NCBI GenBank assembly: GCA_004431415.1 | Contig: QPMI01000004.1 | Coordinates: 62,001-126,000 of the forward strand | DNA: 64,000 bases | DNA from: Cyanophora paradoxa | Taxonomy: Eukaryota > Glaucocystophyceae > Cyanophorales > Cyanophoraceae | Direction: 5' to 3' | In this document: positions 1 to 10,979 of the stretch, one piece after another | How the letters are laid out: each line of letters opens with the position of its first letter | Numbering within the stretch: position 1 is the stretch's first letter | Notes under the pieces: generated by a model | The model's database searches: none | What the model was told of the DNA's origin: nothing | Seen by the model: the letters and a program-made list of their open reading frames with translations, nothing else | Position numbers and translations under genes: made by a program

Positions 1-48
1 GAGAGTGCAAGTGCTATGCTATAGGCGCTCTGTTTTGAACCTGTGTCG

Positions 49-1103
49 TCACTTGAAGAAATACCAACTCGGACCAGGAAAACCACATCCCATGCATTGT
101 ACTGAACGATTGAGCAAAGCAGCAAAAGTGTTCACTGCACTCTGCACTCCAAATACGTTGCCCTGATATTCGCCATCTAGTCCGAATGTGAAATGGAAGT
201 CGACAGAAAAATAGAAGAGCAGAAGGGCACCCCAGTAATCATGTCCAGAGAACATACCACCCTCGCGAAGTTTTGGCCACCATGCGTGAAGGTCTTCAAG
301 GACTCCATCGTAATCATGTCGAGCATCTGTTGGCGACAGGTGAATCGACAGACACCTTCCATGGCTAAATGAAATGGATCTTACCAATATAAATCAAGTC
401 GAAATGCGACGAAGGAAAAAGTTTTGCAGCTTCCTAATTAAACAAATTGGCAAATGAATGGCAAAAAATGGCAGATGTCGACCCGCACCAAGGACCACTG
501 CACAAGTGGGGTTAAAGACACTGCGACTCAACTATTGGCACAGACTTACTTCTCGCAAAAATTCGACTCTGTGACTGTAGGATTCCAAAAGGCTGATGGC
601 ATGTCGCATGTTTGCGTCGTGCATCTCTTGAGGTACATTTGCGCCATCCCTGTACAGTATCTTGGCTTGCTCCATCCAAGCATCCACCAGGACAAGTTTT
701 TGCCCTTGCCATGTCTGCATCAACTCGAAGGCGTGCTGGCCGCGTTGCACACCAATCTGAATTTCAATTGAATCTTGTACAACCGATGCGCGCAGATGCA
801 GGAGTTATAACCGATGCGCACCTCCACACCGTTACCAGTTAAATTGAGTTTGTTTAACGCGGTTCCCAAAGTTGTTCCTCTATCTGGAAGACCTGCACTA
901 AAAGTAAAAAAAATGATCATAATAAGCACTCGCTTAAAAACACCTCGCTTAAGCACTCGAATGTGCTCAACAACTCCAGTGCGCGAACGCGAGACCTCCG
1001 CCAACGAATTTGAGTCGATGTCCGCCGTTGCTGCCTGCACCGATGTCGCAAGGACGAGAAATGCCAGTAGAAATCTATGACGGTGTCCATTGAGATATTT
1101 CAT
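49..1103 (-). CDS. Secretory-pathway SAM-dependent methyltransferase (Methyltransf_24-like)
   Basis: Seen: four or more short exons. The N-terminus has a hydrophobic stretch (FLLAFLVLATSVQA, about residues 11-24) that looks like a signal peptide. The middle exons carry a Rossmann-type SAM-binding pattern (ALNKLNLTGNGVEVG, then LVLVDAW). The last exons read IDARHDYDGVLEDLHAWWPKL, GGMFSGHDYWDGEYQGN and a PSWYF end, as in class I methyltransferases of the Methyltransf_24 family. Introns of 58 nt (gtaaga...caacag) and 54 nt (gtgccc...actag) restore this reading frame. The ATG at 1103 sits directly before the hydrophobic segment. The C-terminus looks complete, so the gene is probably whole. Substrate unknown; family members methylate small molecules or sugars. 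Inference: acts in the ER/Golgi lumen or is secreted. It diverges from the apyrase gene, with a DYNLT2B fragment lying between them. Confidence 0.72.
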
Positions 1104-1179
1104 GGGAGCGGCTTTCCCAATTGACGACAGCGAGCTGTATCCTGCGCATTCGCGGCGCGCTCAGCCACCGCGCTCCCAT

Positions 1180-1501
1180 GGCCATGCAGCTTTCTGACGA
1201 GCACTTCGTGTATGTGGCTTTTGACTACGGCAGGCTTGAGCCTGCGCGGCGCGCTCAGCCACCGCGCTCTCACTCACCGTGCATCGCGCGGCCACGAACT
1301 TGTTCTGAAACGACGGTGCCACCTCGTAGGCAGCCTCTTTTAGCTTCGGCTCCAGTCCGCTTGAGCTGGCTCCAGAGAGCTAAGCGCAAGGAGCACTGTG
1401 AATGCCAGCTCGTCACGTTGCAGGCACTCTTGCCGTGCTGTTGGAGTTGTTGTGAGCGCTGACGTTGGTTCTGAGAGGCGTTGGTTTGCCGCGAACACCT
1501 C
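1180..1501 (-). pseudogene. Inverted, truncated copy of the DYNLT2B promoter, exon 1, intron 1 and start of exon 2
   Basis: About 320 bp match, in inverted orientation, the stretch 17753-18068 around the start of the DYNLT2B gene. The copy holds roughly 140 bp upstream of the start codon, exon 1, the 59-nt first intron and the beginning of exon 2, and breaks off after the codons for KLHG. In the copy the start codon reads CTG instead of ATG (1353-1355), so it should not make the protein. Several substitutions and small indels separate the two copies, so the duplication is not brand new. Because upstream sequence was copied too, it may still carry promoter activity and lies directly upstream of the apyrase gene. 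Confidence 0.8.
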
Positions 1502-1599
1502 ACTGTTTTTCGTATACTCCAGGCTGGCTTGGGGGGCGGAAATGGGAGAAAAGGGGTGAGGAGCTCCACTGGGAGAGGGGAGAAAGGGCTCGAAGGGGG

Positions 1600-1655
1600 G
1601 GGAGGGGGTGGAGGGAGTGGGGGGGAGGGGGGGGGAGGGGGGGGGCCAAGGTGCA
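1600..1655. repeat. G-rich polypurine tract
   Basis: A run of about 55 bases made almost only of G with scattered A. It lies between the DYNLT2B fragment and the apyrase start. A comparable C-rich tract sits beside the intact DYNLT2B locus near 17620-17700, so the tract may have been duplicated with it or expanded independently. Could form G-quadruplex structures. Confidence 0.6.
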
Positions 1656-1771
1656 GCAGAGAGTGTGGCAATCGGAGTGAAGAGGAGCTGTCGGCGGCGC
1701 ATCGGTGCGCAAACGTGCACGCGGGTTTTATGTCGCATTTATCATTTCTAACCCTGAAAAGGCTCGACGCC

Positions 1772-3794
1772 ATGTCGGGCCTTCTCGAGTTCTTCCGCGC
1801 CGACGACACGCCAGACCCCAACATCTTGGAGGACCTCGAGACAATCGACAAGAAGATTCACAAAGTAATCGGCACGCTCCTTATGCACTTTTAGCTCCGC
1901 CGACCTGCTGTGCTCGTCAGATCATCAAGAAGCGAAGCAAGAAGCTCGAGAAGTGGATCAACGCGGAGAATGAGCTTGCTCGCGCTTGGACGGGCCACAC
2001 AAGCCAGTGCGGCCTGCTACGACTTAGCATCAGATGCGCTCGTTAACGGCTGCACGCCAGGAGCGGCACAATCTTCAAGGTCGCTCTGTGCGCGGACATG
2101 GATGCTGCCGCCGTGAAGAAAGGGCTCTTTTCCACGGACTTCACTTCCGTCATCAAGAACCTCGTACGTGGAGGCGCGCTGCGTGCTTTGCTTCCGTAAC
2201 ATACGGCGCCCAGGACCTGTTCCGCGATAACAACGGACACTACCATCTGGTTACTTCTCTCTCGCCTCGCCAGTCGGCCAGCTCCTGACCTTTCTTCGCT
2301 GCAGTTCCACACCGACATCCGTCAGCTTTTCGTGAAGGAAAGCTTCAAGGGTCGCGGGGCGGAGCTCTCTGAGCTTGTCGTGTTCAACAACTCTCTGCTG
2401 ACGGTTCATCTTCGCTCTCTCTTGCAGCCTATGACGCGGCTGAGCAGCAGTCAGGTGGACGATCGGACAGGCCTGGTGTACGCCATCGAAGGCGAGCGGC
2501 TGGTGAAGAAGGCCGAGCTCGGTCTTGTGGAGAATCTGCCATTTAAGGCCGAGTGGGCAACGGTGAAGGACGGCAGGTTGTACATTGGGTCGGTTTTTCG
2601 TTCGATCTCGGGCAATTGACAGGCGCTGATCACGGCTGCCCCTACCCAGCTCTCACGGAAATGTTAAAGAGAAGAGAACGCTTCCTGTGAAGGTGCGCGT
2701 GGCTGCAGGCACTGTACGGTCCCTTGAGGAAGTTCCAGCTGGATCGCAGGTGGTTCACCCGGACTGGACTGTGACGACTGAGGACTGGACGCCGCGCTAC
2801 AAGAAGCTTATGGCGGCCGCTGGCGCCCCCAACGTGACTGAACCCTCCTCCACCTTTTCTTTTCTTCCCTCTTTGATTGCCGGACTGCTAGGGCAACTGC
2901 GTGTATGAGGGTGCAGTGTGGCACCCGCAGCGGAAGCGGTGGATCTTCCTCCCGCGCAAGATCGTGGCCGGTGCAAAGGCGCACCGAATGTTCCTATCCT
3001 GCGAGGCGCCTGACCACGTGGCCCAGACTCGTCGATCCCGTGGTCGATGTCGTCGTTCATGGGCGCGAACGTGTTGCAGGAGGCGACGGAGAACTTTGAG
3101 TCTGTCACGCAGCGGACGCTGCCGCTGGCCGCCGAGCCGTCCCGCACCTTCTCATCCGTTAAGATCGTCCCGGGGTGCGTGGCTGTGGCCGGGGCGGGCG
3201 GTCTGCGGGGCCGACAGGCGCGCAGCTTCGAGCAGGAGCTGGTGGCGCTGAAGACGATCGAGTTCGACACGGAGTGCGCGACGTACCTCACCGTCTTCAC
3301 TGTCGACGGCCATGTCCTCCTCCCGGAGACCTACATCGCCTCCGACAAGTACGAGGGCCTCGCTGTCCTCGCCTCCGAGCGCTCCGGCGCCCCCTTTGCC
3401 CCGCACGGCCCCTCCGCGCCCTACTCGCCCTCCTCCCCCGCTCTCCAAGGCTCCAGCTCCAGCCGCAGCCCTGGCCCTGGCCGTGCGACGTCCCCGTTCG
3501 TCCCCGCCTACGCGCCGGGTGCCCCGACCACGTATTCGGCGCCTCTTGGTCCGAACCCCGCCCCCTCCTCAATCCGGGGCGCTGACTTCGGGATCTCAAT
3601 ACTCGTGCAGTGGATGCACGGATACAGGAAGCTGTTGACAAGGCGCGCCGCAAGGTTGACGAGGCCACCAAAATGTACTGCTCCGCCAAGCTGTGCACAA
3701 CTCGCACGATGGAAGGTGCTGGATTTCGCGCGTTCCGCGCCCCTGCACCCGGCCCTCACGCTGGCATGCAGCCCTCAAGGCCATCAAGCTGTAG
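1772..3794 (+). CDS. Calcium-activated nucleotidase (apyrase, CANT1/SCAN family)
   Basis: The family hydrolyses nucleoside di- and triphosphates with calcium. Seen: conserved blocks in about nine exons: [55 protein letters not shown], the [15 protein letters not shown] stretch, [37 protein letters not shown] and [19 protein letters not shown]. Their order is that of human CANT1. Introns are short (51-62 nt in several cases) and all joins used keep frame. Unlike animal CANT1, the N-terminus starting at ATG 1772 is charged and shows no signal peptide or membrane anchor. After the core there is a Pro/Ser-rich linker and a helical, charged tail ending ALKAIKL with TAG at 3792. Inference: a cytosolic or unconventionally sorted apyrase with lineage-specific ends. 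The first two exons ([12 protein letters not shown]...) join in frame by the 60-nt intron starting in 2010. Confidence 0.82.
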
Positions 3795-3953
3795 AAGGCC
3801 CCCCCCCCCCCCCCCCTCCCCCCCGTCTCATCGCAGTTCCTAGTATGTAAAAGAGAGAAGCAAAACCATACAATCACATGTGAAAGCCCAAAAGCCGAAA
3901 ACCGGTACTTGGTAATATGCATCAATTCACACGAAGGGGAGCATTGACCCACA

Positions 3954-5495
3954 TCACCGGAGCGAGAGGCGGCGGAAGTCGGCCTCTGCGTTCCAGGCCC
4001 CGCGCGCAGGGCCAGAAGGAGGGGCGGCCGACGCGCGCGAGAACCGCCTTAGGTTCTGCTCCTCCTCGTCCGACAGCTCCTGAGACGAGGGCCTCAGCAG
4101 ACAGCACGTGAGGAGGCAGGGCACGCGCGGGGCGGCACCTCGAAGCGGGGCGGCGCGTAGACGTCGGGAAAGGATGGGTCGAAGCGAACTCGGCGCTCCC
4201 CGGGGCCTTCGCTGGCGTCCCGCCCCAGCCGCGACTCCCTTCGCGCGCCCCTCCGCATGCCCCCTCGCCTCGGCGTCTCGGGCCGGCCGTCGCTGCTCCG
4301 GCCGCCCGACGCGCTCGAGGCGTCCGCGGTTGGACAGGAGGGGGCGCGGAGGGCGGCGGCGGGGGTTGGCGAGGCGGCGCGGGAGGAGAGGGAGGAGAGG
4401 ATGGCGGTGGAGGAGGAGGCAGTGGCCGTCGAGGAGGAGGCCGACGCGGCCGCGCTCTCCTGAGCGGACGACGCGCGGCCCGAGAAGGCCCGCCTTTCCT
4501 CCCGCTTGACCGGCACGCGCGAGGGCAAAATGGACGGCGGCATCCCGGCTGCCCCCCGTAGCTGCTCGTCGGGGGCGGCGACTACCGGAGCCCGAGCGAA
4601 GGCGCCAGTTAGAGACGCCCTCCGAGGATCGAAAGCCGCGCTTCCGCCGAAAGCACTGCTGCGCGAAAGAGCCAGCGCAGTTGCGGCTGCCGCCGCACGG
4701 GAGGCTGCGGACGCGCTGGGCTCGGTGCTCGCCGTTGTTTCATCGGCGGTCTCAGAGAGGCCCCAGTCATCGCCGATGGAGCCGGAGCTCGTGTCGTCCT
4801 CGTGTGTGTACTGTAGCTCGTGCCAGTCCTTCTTCAGTTTGGCCCAGAGCAGCTGCTGCTCGCGAATCGCCTCGGCAAGGATGGCTGACCCGGGGCCGGC
4901 CAGCGGCCCTCCGCGGCTAGAGGCACCCGGCAGAGGAGCTGAGTCCACGGGAAGAGAAAGGTTGTAGAAGCGAGGGGTGTATTCATCCCCCGGCGAGGCT
5001 GCACTGCCGCCGGTGTGGAAGTCTTCGTGGGAAGGGATCTGGGCGGCGGTGGCCCGTCAGTAGTGGCTGAGACTATCTCACTCAAAGTGCGCGGCGCACC
5101 TTTTGCCGGGACCCGCGAGCCAGGGCTTTGTCCGGATTGACGGACGGTGCTGAGCCGTTCGTGGATGTGGGCAGCAGATTGCCCCAGCAGCTACATAGCC
5201 CGCCCCTCTTCTTCTTCCTTTGCCTGAGGATCTCTAGTGAGCGCGCGACGGCGCAGGCTCCCATGCCAAAGTCCCGAGACCTTTCGCACCTTGCCCCGTC
5301 GCCTGGTTCGGGTGAATCGTTGGGTTTGAAAAACTGCGGGACGTGAGCATGGGAGGCGGCCAGGGACCGGCGGCGGACCTGCAGCATTTTCGGGGGTACG
5401 TTGCGGCTCAGTTGGCAACGACGTTGGCGCCAAAACTCGCCAGCCGAGAGCGATCGCTCGAACGCGGCCCATCGAGCATCACCGCCCACGCGCAT
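3954..5495 (-). CDS. Protein of unknown function, Ser/Ala-rich
   Basis: Not recognised. Reading frames join through short introns: CTGCAG|gtccgcc near 5380, AAAAG|gtgcgcc near 5100 and a 59-nt intron near 4100. The predicted protein begins [19 protein letters not shown], has a basic stretch (LRQRKKKRGG), then an acidic/aromatic middle (LKKDWHELQYTHEDD, DDWGLSE), a long Ser/Ala low-complexity part, an RVRFD tetrad that resembles a PP1-docking RVxF motif, and an acidic end (FEELSDEEEQNLRRF) before TGA at 3954. The start codon is uncertain: the ATG at 5495 overlaps, on the other strand, a possible ATG of the LIN54 gene. It converges with the apyrase gene, about 160 bp end to end. No transmembrane segment seen. 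Confidence 0.5.
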
Positions 5496-7591
5496 GGCGT
5501 CAGAAGGCGGCGCGATGGACGCAAGGCCTGGCCACGCTTGCCCTGGAACCCCGGAGCTGCACCGCGTGCAAGACGTGGCGGAGCTGTTTCTGATGACACC
5601 CGTTCCTCCTCCGCCGTGCCCTCCGCCGGCCCGCTCTCCGTTGGAGCCAGCAGCGCCCGCAGCGCCAGCGGCGTCCGGCGACCCGCCGCCCCACGACGCG
5701 CCGAAGCCAACACCGTTGCTGGAGATATCTGCTCCAAGGCAGCCCGCAGGCGCGCGAATCGCCTCCGCGTTTTCCTCGCGCGGCTGAATGAGTTCGGGCA
5801 GGCGTCGGCGGAGCTCGCATGGCGCTCGCGACACCTGTGTCGCTGAAGAAGACGCAGATGTGCGCCACGAAGGGTGTGGAAAGCCCTTGGTGGAAGGACA
5901 TCGCCTTCTCACCAATCTGCTCGGGGAAGAGGTGCCGTGGGGTGGACGTTTCCCACGCCTCTCGCCGAATGCGACGCAGGCCGAGCGACGAGGGCGCGGC
6001 GACGGTGGTGCACGGGACGCACGGCGTGGCGGGCTCGATCGCCCCGGGGGCGCTCGCGCTGGAGTCGCCGGCGGGGCCGGTGCGGCTCGGGGACGAGCGG
6101 GCGGAGCTAGTCGGGGAGGCGCTGCTGCCGGCGCTGCCGTCGCCCGACATCGGCGCGACGCCTGTGGCCGGCGACGGCCGCGTCCTCCAGCTCAGCGGGA
6201 GCACCCTGGAGAGCGTACAGCGGCTCTCGGCGTGGCCCGTGGCCGGCCCGGCGCGGAAAGTCGTGCGGCAGCTGGAGTTTGTGCGGGGCCTCGAGGGGGA
6301 CGCCGCGCAGGAGAGCGACGGCGACGCGGAGCTGACCTTCTCCGACGACGAGGCGCCCGCGGAGGGGGCGGCCATCGCGCTCGCGCCCTCACCGCCCCCC
6401 CTCGAGGCGGCCGAGGCGGCGGCGGGGGACGAGGCTCCGAGCCCGGAAGCGGCTCCAGAACCCGCGCCATCGGACCACGAGGGCGTTGCGGCGTGCGGGG
6501 GCGGCGCGGGGGCGGACGGGAAGGGACCGGCGGTGGGCCCCGGGGGCCGGCCGCTGCGGATGCGGGCGAAGACGGCGCGGGCGGCGGAGGCGGAGGAGCT
6601 GCTCGAGCTCGAGCGGCGGGAGGCGCCGCGCCCGCGCTCCCCGCCGCGGCCCGCCCGCCGGCCCCGCTCCTCGCCCCGCCGCCTGACGCCCCGGCAGGAA
6701 ACGCGCCGTCGCGGGCGGCGGGCGCAGGGCGGCAGGCGGGCCAGCGGCGGAGGGTGCGGCGGTCGCCGTTGAGGCTCCCGCAGCGGCGCTGCCGCTCGTG
6801 GGAGCAACGGCGGAGAAGAAGCGCCCGCCAGCGGTGCGTCCCCTCGCCGCCGCGCAGCGGTGCCGCTCACAGCGCCCCAGGCGCCCGGCCGGCGCTGCTG
6901 CAACTGCAAGAAGTCGCGCTGCCTGAAGCTGTGCGCTGCCGGGGCGCCGGCCGTGAGAGCCGGGCTCGCGTGACGGGCGGCAGGTACTGCGAGTGCTTCG
7001 CGGCGCAGGAGTACTGCGACGGGTGCAACTGCGTCGCCTGCCTGAACACGCCGGAGCACGCGCGGGAGCGGGGCGAGGCGATCGAGGCGACGCGCGAGCG
7101 CAACCCGCACGCCTTCAAGCCCAAGATCCGCGAGGAGGGCCCCGCGAGCGGCCGCCACTGCAAGGGCTGCCACTGCCGCAAGTCCAACTGCCAGAAGAAG
7201 TACTGCGAGTGCTTCCAGGCCGGCGTCCCGTGCTCCGACGCCTGCAAGTGCTGCGTGCGGCCCCGCCCCGCCAAGCGCCACGCCGTTCTGCGCCGCCCCC
7301 GAAACACCCCCGCAGGACTGCCGCAACCGGCCGGCCGCCCCGCGGGCGGCCCCCGCGTCGCTCGAGGGCCCCGTGGGGGCGGCGGCGGGCGGGCAGCCGA
7401 CGAAGCGTCCGCGGGCCTCTTCGCCCTGCGGCGCCGACTCCGTCGCGGCCTCCTCCCGCGCCCCGCCCCTCGACCTGCCGCCTCCAGGCGGCCGCCCCCT
7501 TCCCCCCGCGCCTCCCCTGACCATGACTGCCGCGGACCGCGCAGTCGCCCCCTTGCAGCCTGAGCTGCACCCGCCCCCGCTTGCAGCCTGA
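5494..7591 (+). CDS. LIN54/tesmin/TSO1-like CXC-domain DNA-binding protein
   Basis: CXC proteins bind CHR-type promoter elements, in animals as LIN54 in the DREAM/MuvB cell-cycle complex, in plants as TSO1/TCX. Seen: two cysteine-rich CXC repeats, the first [18 protein letters not shown]...CNCVACLN once a 53-nt intron (6931-6983) is removed, the second [19 protein letters not shown]...CKCCDCRN after removal of a 61-nt intron (7255-7315). Between them is the conserved linker with [10 protein letters not shown]. The N-terminal half (about 5819-6772) is acidic and low in complexity, with a basic stretch before the CXC domain. The C-terminus contains [10 protein letters not shown], a possible nuclear signal. 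The 5' end is not settled: ATG 5494 is one option, and at least one intron must lie between 5700 and 5880. Confidence 0.8.
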
Positions 7592-7701
7592 GCTGCCCCC
7601 GCAACTCTCGTGTATTGATGAAAGGATTGCTTTTCGGGGATTGGGGGGTTGCTCTTGGGGGCTTGCGGGGCGGAGGGGCCGAGGGGCGCGTTGCGGGGCG
7701 C

Positions 7702-10700
7702 TCAGAGCTCGGCGAGGGCGATCGCGAGGCGCTGCACGGCCGGCGCGAGGCGGGCGCGGCGGGCGGGGCACGCCGCCAGGTGCCCCTCGAGCGCCCCGCG
7801 CGCCGCCGCCAGCGCCGCGAGGCTCGCCTCGCGCCCCGCCGCCGGGGCAGGCCGAGGAGGGCCCCGAAGGCCGCCTCCCAGGGCGCCCCGCTCCAGCCGG
7901 CGGGGAGGGGCAGCGCGGGGCGGAGGGCCCCGCCGGGCCCCGCGGCCGCCTCGAGGGGCGCCCGAAGGCCACGCGGTGGGCGGCGGCGGCGGCGGCCCAC
8001 ACGTCGGCCCCGAAGGACCACTCGCCCCCTCCCGCAGCGCGGGGCTCCACGCCGCCTCCTCCACCCCGGCGGCCGCCCCGCGAGGCACGCCGCGGGCCCG
8101 CCGTAGAGCTCCGCGTCCACCGCCGCCCCCAGACCCGTCGCCACCACCGCCTGCGGGGCCCATATGCGTCACGCGCGCAACCCGCCCGCACCGCAAGAGG
8201 CGTACCAGCTCCTCCCACGCCGCGCTCCGGGCTCCCCGCGGGGCGCCCAAGGGCCGAGGGCTCCCTGCGGCCGGTCGGCGGTCAGGCACGGGTGCGGGGC
8301 CGGGGAAGGGGCGGGGCCGGGGCGCGCGAGAGGGCGGGGAGGCGGAGGAGGAGGCGGCGCGGGGCGAGGCGGCAGTGGACGAGGCCGGCGGCGTGGAGCG
8401 CCTCGACGGCCCGCAGCGCCTCCGCCACCAGCAGCGCCGCCAGCGCCTCCTCCCCGCCCCGCCCCGCCGGCCCCCGCCCGCAGCGCCCCCGCCGCCTCCT
8501 CCAGCGTCCGCCCCGGCCCGCACGGGCCCAGCAGCGCCGCCCCGCGCCCGCCGGGCCCCAGCCCCACGAACATCTCCGCGGGCCCCGCCACGTGGCGCCG
8601 CAGCTCCGGCGGCAGGCGCGTGGCGGCGGCGCGAGCGGCGTGCAGCTCGAGGGGTCGGCCTCGGGGACGAGCTTGAGGGCGAGCGGCGCCTTCTCGCCCG
8701 CCTCGAAGGCGCGCCAGACGACCCCGCGCGAGCCGCGGCCGAGGGCGCCCCGCAGCGCCAGCCGCCGCCCCCCGAGCTCGAGCACCGCCCCGTCCTCCGC
8801 CGCCCCCGCCCGCGCCGCCTCCCGGAGCGCCAGCGCGTGCAGGCCGGGGTACACGCCGGGCTCGAGCCCCGCCCGCAGCGCCGCCGCCGCCCGCTCCTCC
8901 GGCTCAAAGGGCGCCGCGGGGGCCCCGGCCTGCAGGAGCAGTGAGGGGACGGCGGGCGGCGAGGGGCCGCGGGGGCGGCACCAGCCGGGCGGGGCGGAGG
9001 AGGGGTCGCAGCGCACGCCGCGCTCCCCGTCGGCGATGCTCCGCAGCACGTCCCCCGACGCCTCCGCCGCCGCGAGGCTCCTGCCCGGCGGCGCCCCGCC
9101 CCGCCGCGTTCTCCCGCTCCTCGTCAGCCCCCGCGTCGCCGCCGTCCTCGAAGATCGCGAAGGCCGCCGGCGCGGCGGGCGGGCGGCCGGCGGGCGAGGA
9201 GCGCGCCGTCGCTCCAGTAGGAGCCGATCTCGAGCTCCGCCGCCCGCGTGAAGAGGGTCACCGTCGGCGAGGCCGGCGCCGGCCCCCTCGCCTCGCCCAG
9301 CTCCGCCGTGGGCCCCGCCGCGACCCCGCCGAAGAGCCGCCGGGGGCCATCGGCGGCGACGCGGCAGCGGGCCGCTCGCCGCTTGCCTCCGGGGCGATCT
9401 CCGGAGCAGCAGGCGGCGCCTCCACCCCGAGCCCCTGGGGGCCGCGGCCTCGGGTGGCGCGGCCGCGGCCTCGGGGGCAGCGGCGGGAGAAGCAGCCGGT
9501 GGCGGGTGGCGCGCGGCGCGGGCCTCCTCGAAGCTCTGCTCGGCCCCGTCGCCGTCGACGAGCAGCTCCCGCAGGTAGCCCGGCGTGTCCGCTGCCCGGC
9601 ACGCCTCCGCCCTCGCCGCCGGCGCGTCCTCGTGCACCGCGAAGGGCGCCACGGGCGCGGCCCGCGCGGCCGCTTGCTGGGGACCTGCGCGGCCCGTGAG
9701 GGGTGGCGGCGGCAGAAGGCGCACGCGGGCCGCACGCGGGCGTCGGTCCAGCGCGAGGCCGCCGGCGCGTTCTCCTTGTGCCGCACCGCCTCCGAGGGGA
9801 CGTCCCGCGGCGGGACGGCCGCCTGTGCGCTTCCCCCCGCCCCGTCCTCGAAGATGGCGAACGCCGCTCCCTCCGGCCGCCGCCCCGCGCCGACGCCAGC
9901 GCGCTGCGCCCCGGTTGCTGGAGGCACTGCGCGCATTCGGGTCGATGGGCGCGGCGCGGAAGCAAAACGCCCGCGCCCACCTCGCGCGGCGGCCAGGGCG
10001 GCGGGGCGGCGGGACGACGCAGCCCGCGACACGGCGCCCAGGGCGGGGCGCGCATTCTCGTCGTCGACGGGGCCGTCCGCGGCGGGCGGCTCCATCTCCT
10101 GCCGCCGCTGCATGCGCCGTCGCATCCGCTCGTGAAATTCGTCGTACCGCCTCTGGAGGCGCTCAACAGGCTGCGCGCCCCTGCCCCCCCAGCCGGTCAG
10201 GCACGCGCGAGGCTTGAGAGCGGAGACGCGCACCGCGCCACTCCGACCTTGTAGACCTCCTCAGCGTCGGTGAAGCGGCCCTTGGCCTCCAGCACGAGCG
10301 CGTGCGCCTCGTAGAAGAGCGCCAGGTACTCTCCGATGCGGTTGTGCACGAGGTACGTGAAGACGTCGCCTGGGTCCGAGCAGCTATCCGCCTGCGAGCG
10401 AGCGCGTCAGCGCCGGCGCACTCGCGCTCGCACCAGCAGTTTGCGCACATACGCGACCCACACTCGCAGATATCGCGGGTCGTTCTTGTAGCGCTCGTCT
10501 TTTTTGAACTCCCGGGCACAGCGCTCCAGAAGGCCCGCGACCGCCTTCTGGTTCCCACAAAGCTCGTGCTGGGCCCATTTGATGTATCTGAGTGGAAGTC
10601 AAGCACAATACCAGCGTCTCCTCTTCGGCTGCAGCGCACCGAACCCACACCTCCAGCGGATCGCCGCCTGCGTACGCGTTTATCTCGCTCTCAAACGATC

Positions 10701-10899
10701 TGCGAAGCTGTAAACTTGCTGGCTCGAATGCCCGAGCAGGCCGCGCGCACGCTCGCTGCTGCTCGACGCGAGCCTGGCGGGCGTCCAGGTTGTCCGTCGC
10801 TTTGACGGCAGCCAGCTCGCCCACGGAGCGGCCAGATCGCAGCGGCGCGAGGTTCTCCTTCAGCTCCTCCCACCGGTGGCACGCTTCCTCGGCGGCCAT
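7702..10899 (-). CDS. MadBub family spindle checkpoint protein (BUB1/BUBR1-like) with degenerate kinase domain
   Basis: Family role: spindle assembly checkpoint; BUBR1/Mad3 inhibits APC/C through KEN boxes, BUB1 is a kinase. Seen: start MAAEEACHRWEELKENLAPL with an N-terminal KEN, then the TPR domain (QQRASFESEINAYAG, GDPLEVW, YIKWAQHEL, DERYKNDPRYLRVWVAY, DVFTYL, IGEYLALFYEAHALVLEAKG, PVERLQRRYDEF). A second KEN lies in RHKENAPAA. Three FAIFED-type motifs (two FAIFED, one FAVHED) flank it, resembling ABBA/CDI-type docking motifs. A C-terminal kinase fold follows: Gly-rich loop GRGSRGVVWRA, Lys in LALKLV, but HCRLAPRR where HxDxKxxN is expected and ATGLG where the DFG/DLG Asp belongs. Ends LAIALAEL at 7702. 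Inference: a BUBR1-type pseudokinase retaining both KEN boxes. Divergent from poly(A) polymerase across about 80 nt. Confidence 0.85.
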
Positions 10900-10979
10900 C
10901 GATCCGTTGGGAATCTGCGTACCCGAAGACCGCCAACTTCCACGCCCTCCCCAAAAGGCCAGAGGAGCCCGGGCAGGCG
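10900..10979. promoter_or_regulatory. Compact divergent promoter region, MadBub / poly(A) polymerase
   Basis: Only about 80 nt lie between the MadBub ATG (10899, minus strand) and the first candidate ATG of the poly(A) polymerase (10980, plus strand). No TATA-like element is visible. The true distance depends on the poly(A) polymerase start, which is not certain. Confidence 0.4.

Noticed and set aside
1270-1851. Pro-rich minus ORF over the G tract
   Set aside because: Produced by translating the polypurine run; lies over the DYNLT2B fragment and the apyrase start.
5500-7524. 674-codon open frame on the minus strand
   Set aside because: Antisense shadow of the LIN54-like gene. No domain, extreme Arg/Ala/Gly bias, and the plus strand carries two exact CXC repeats.
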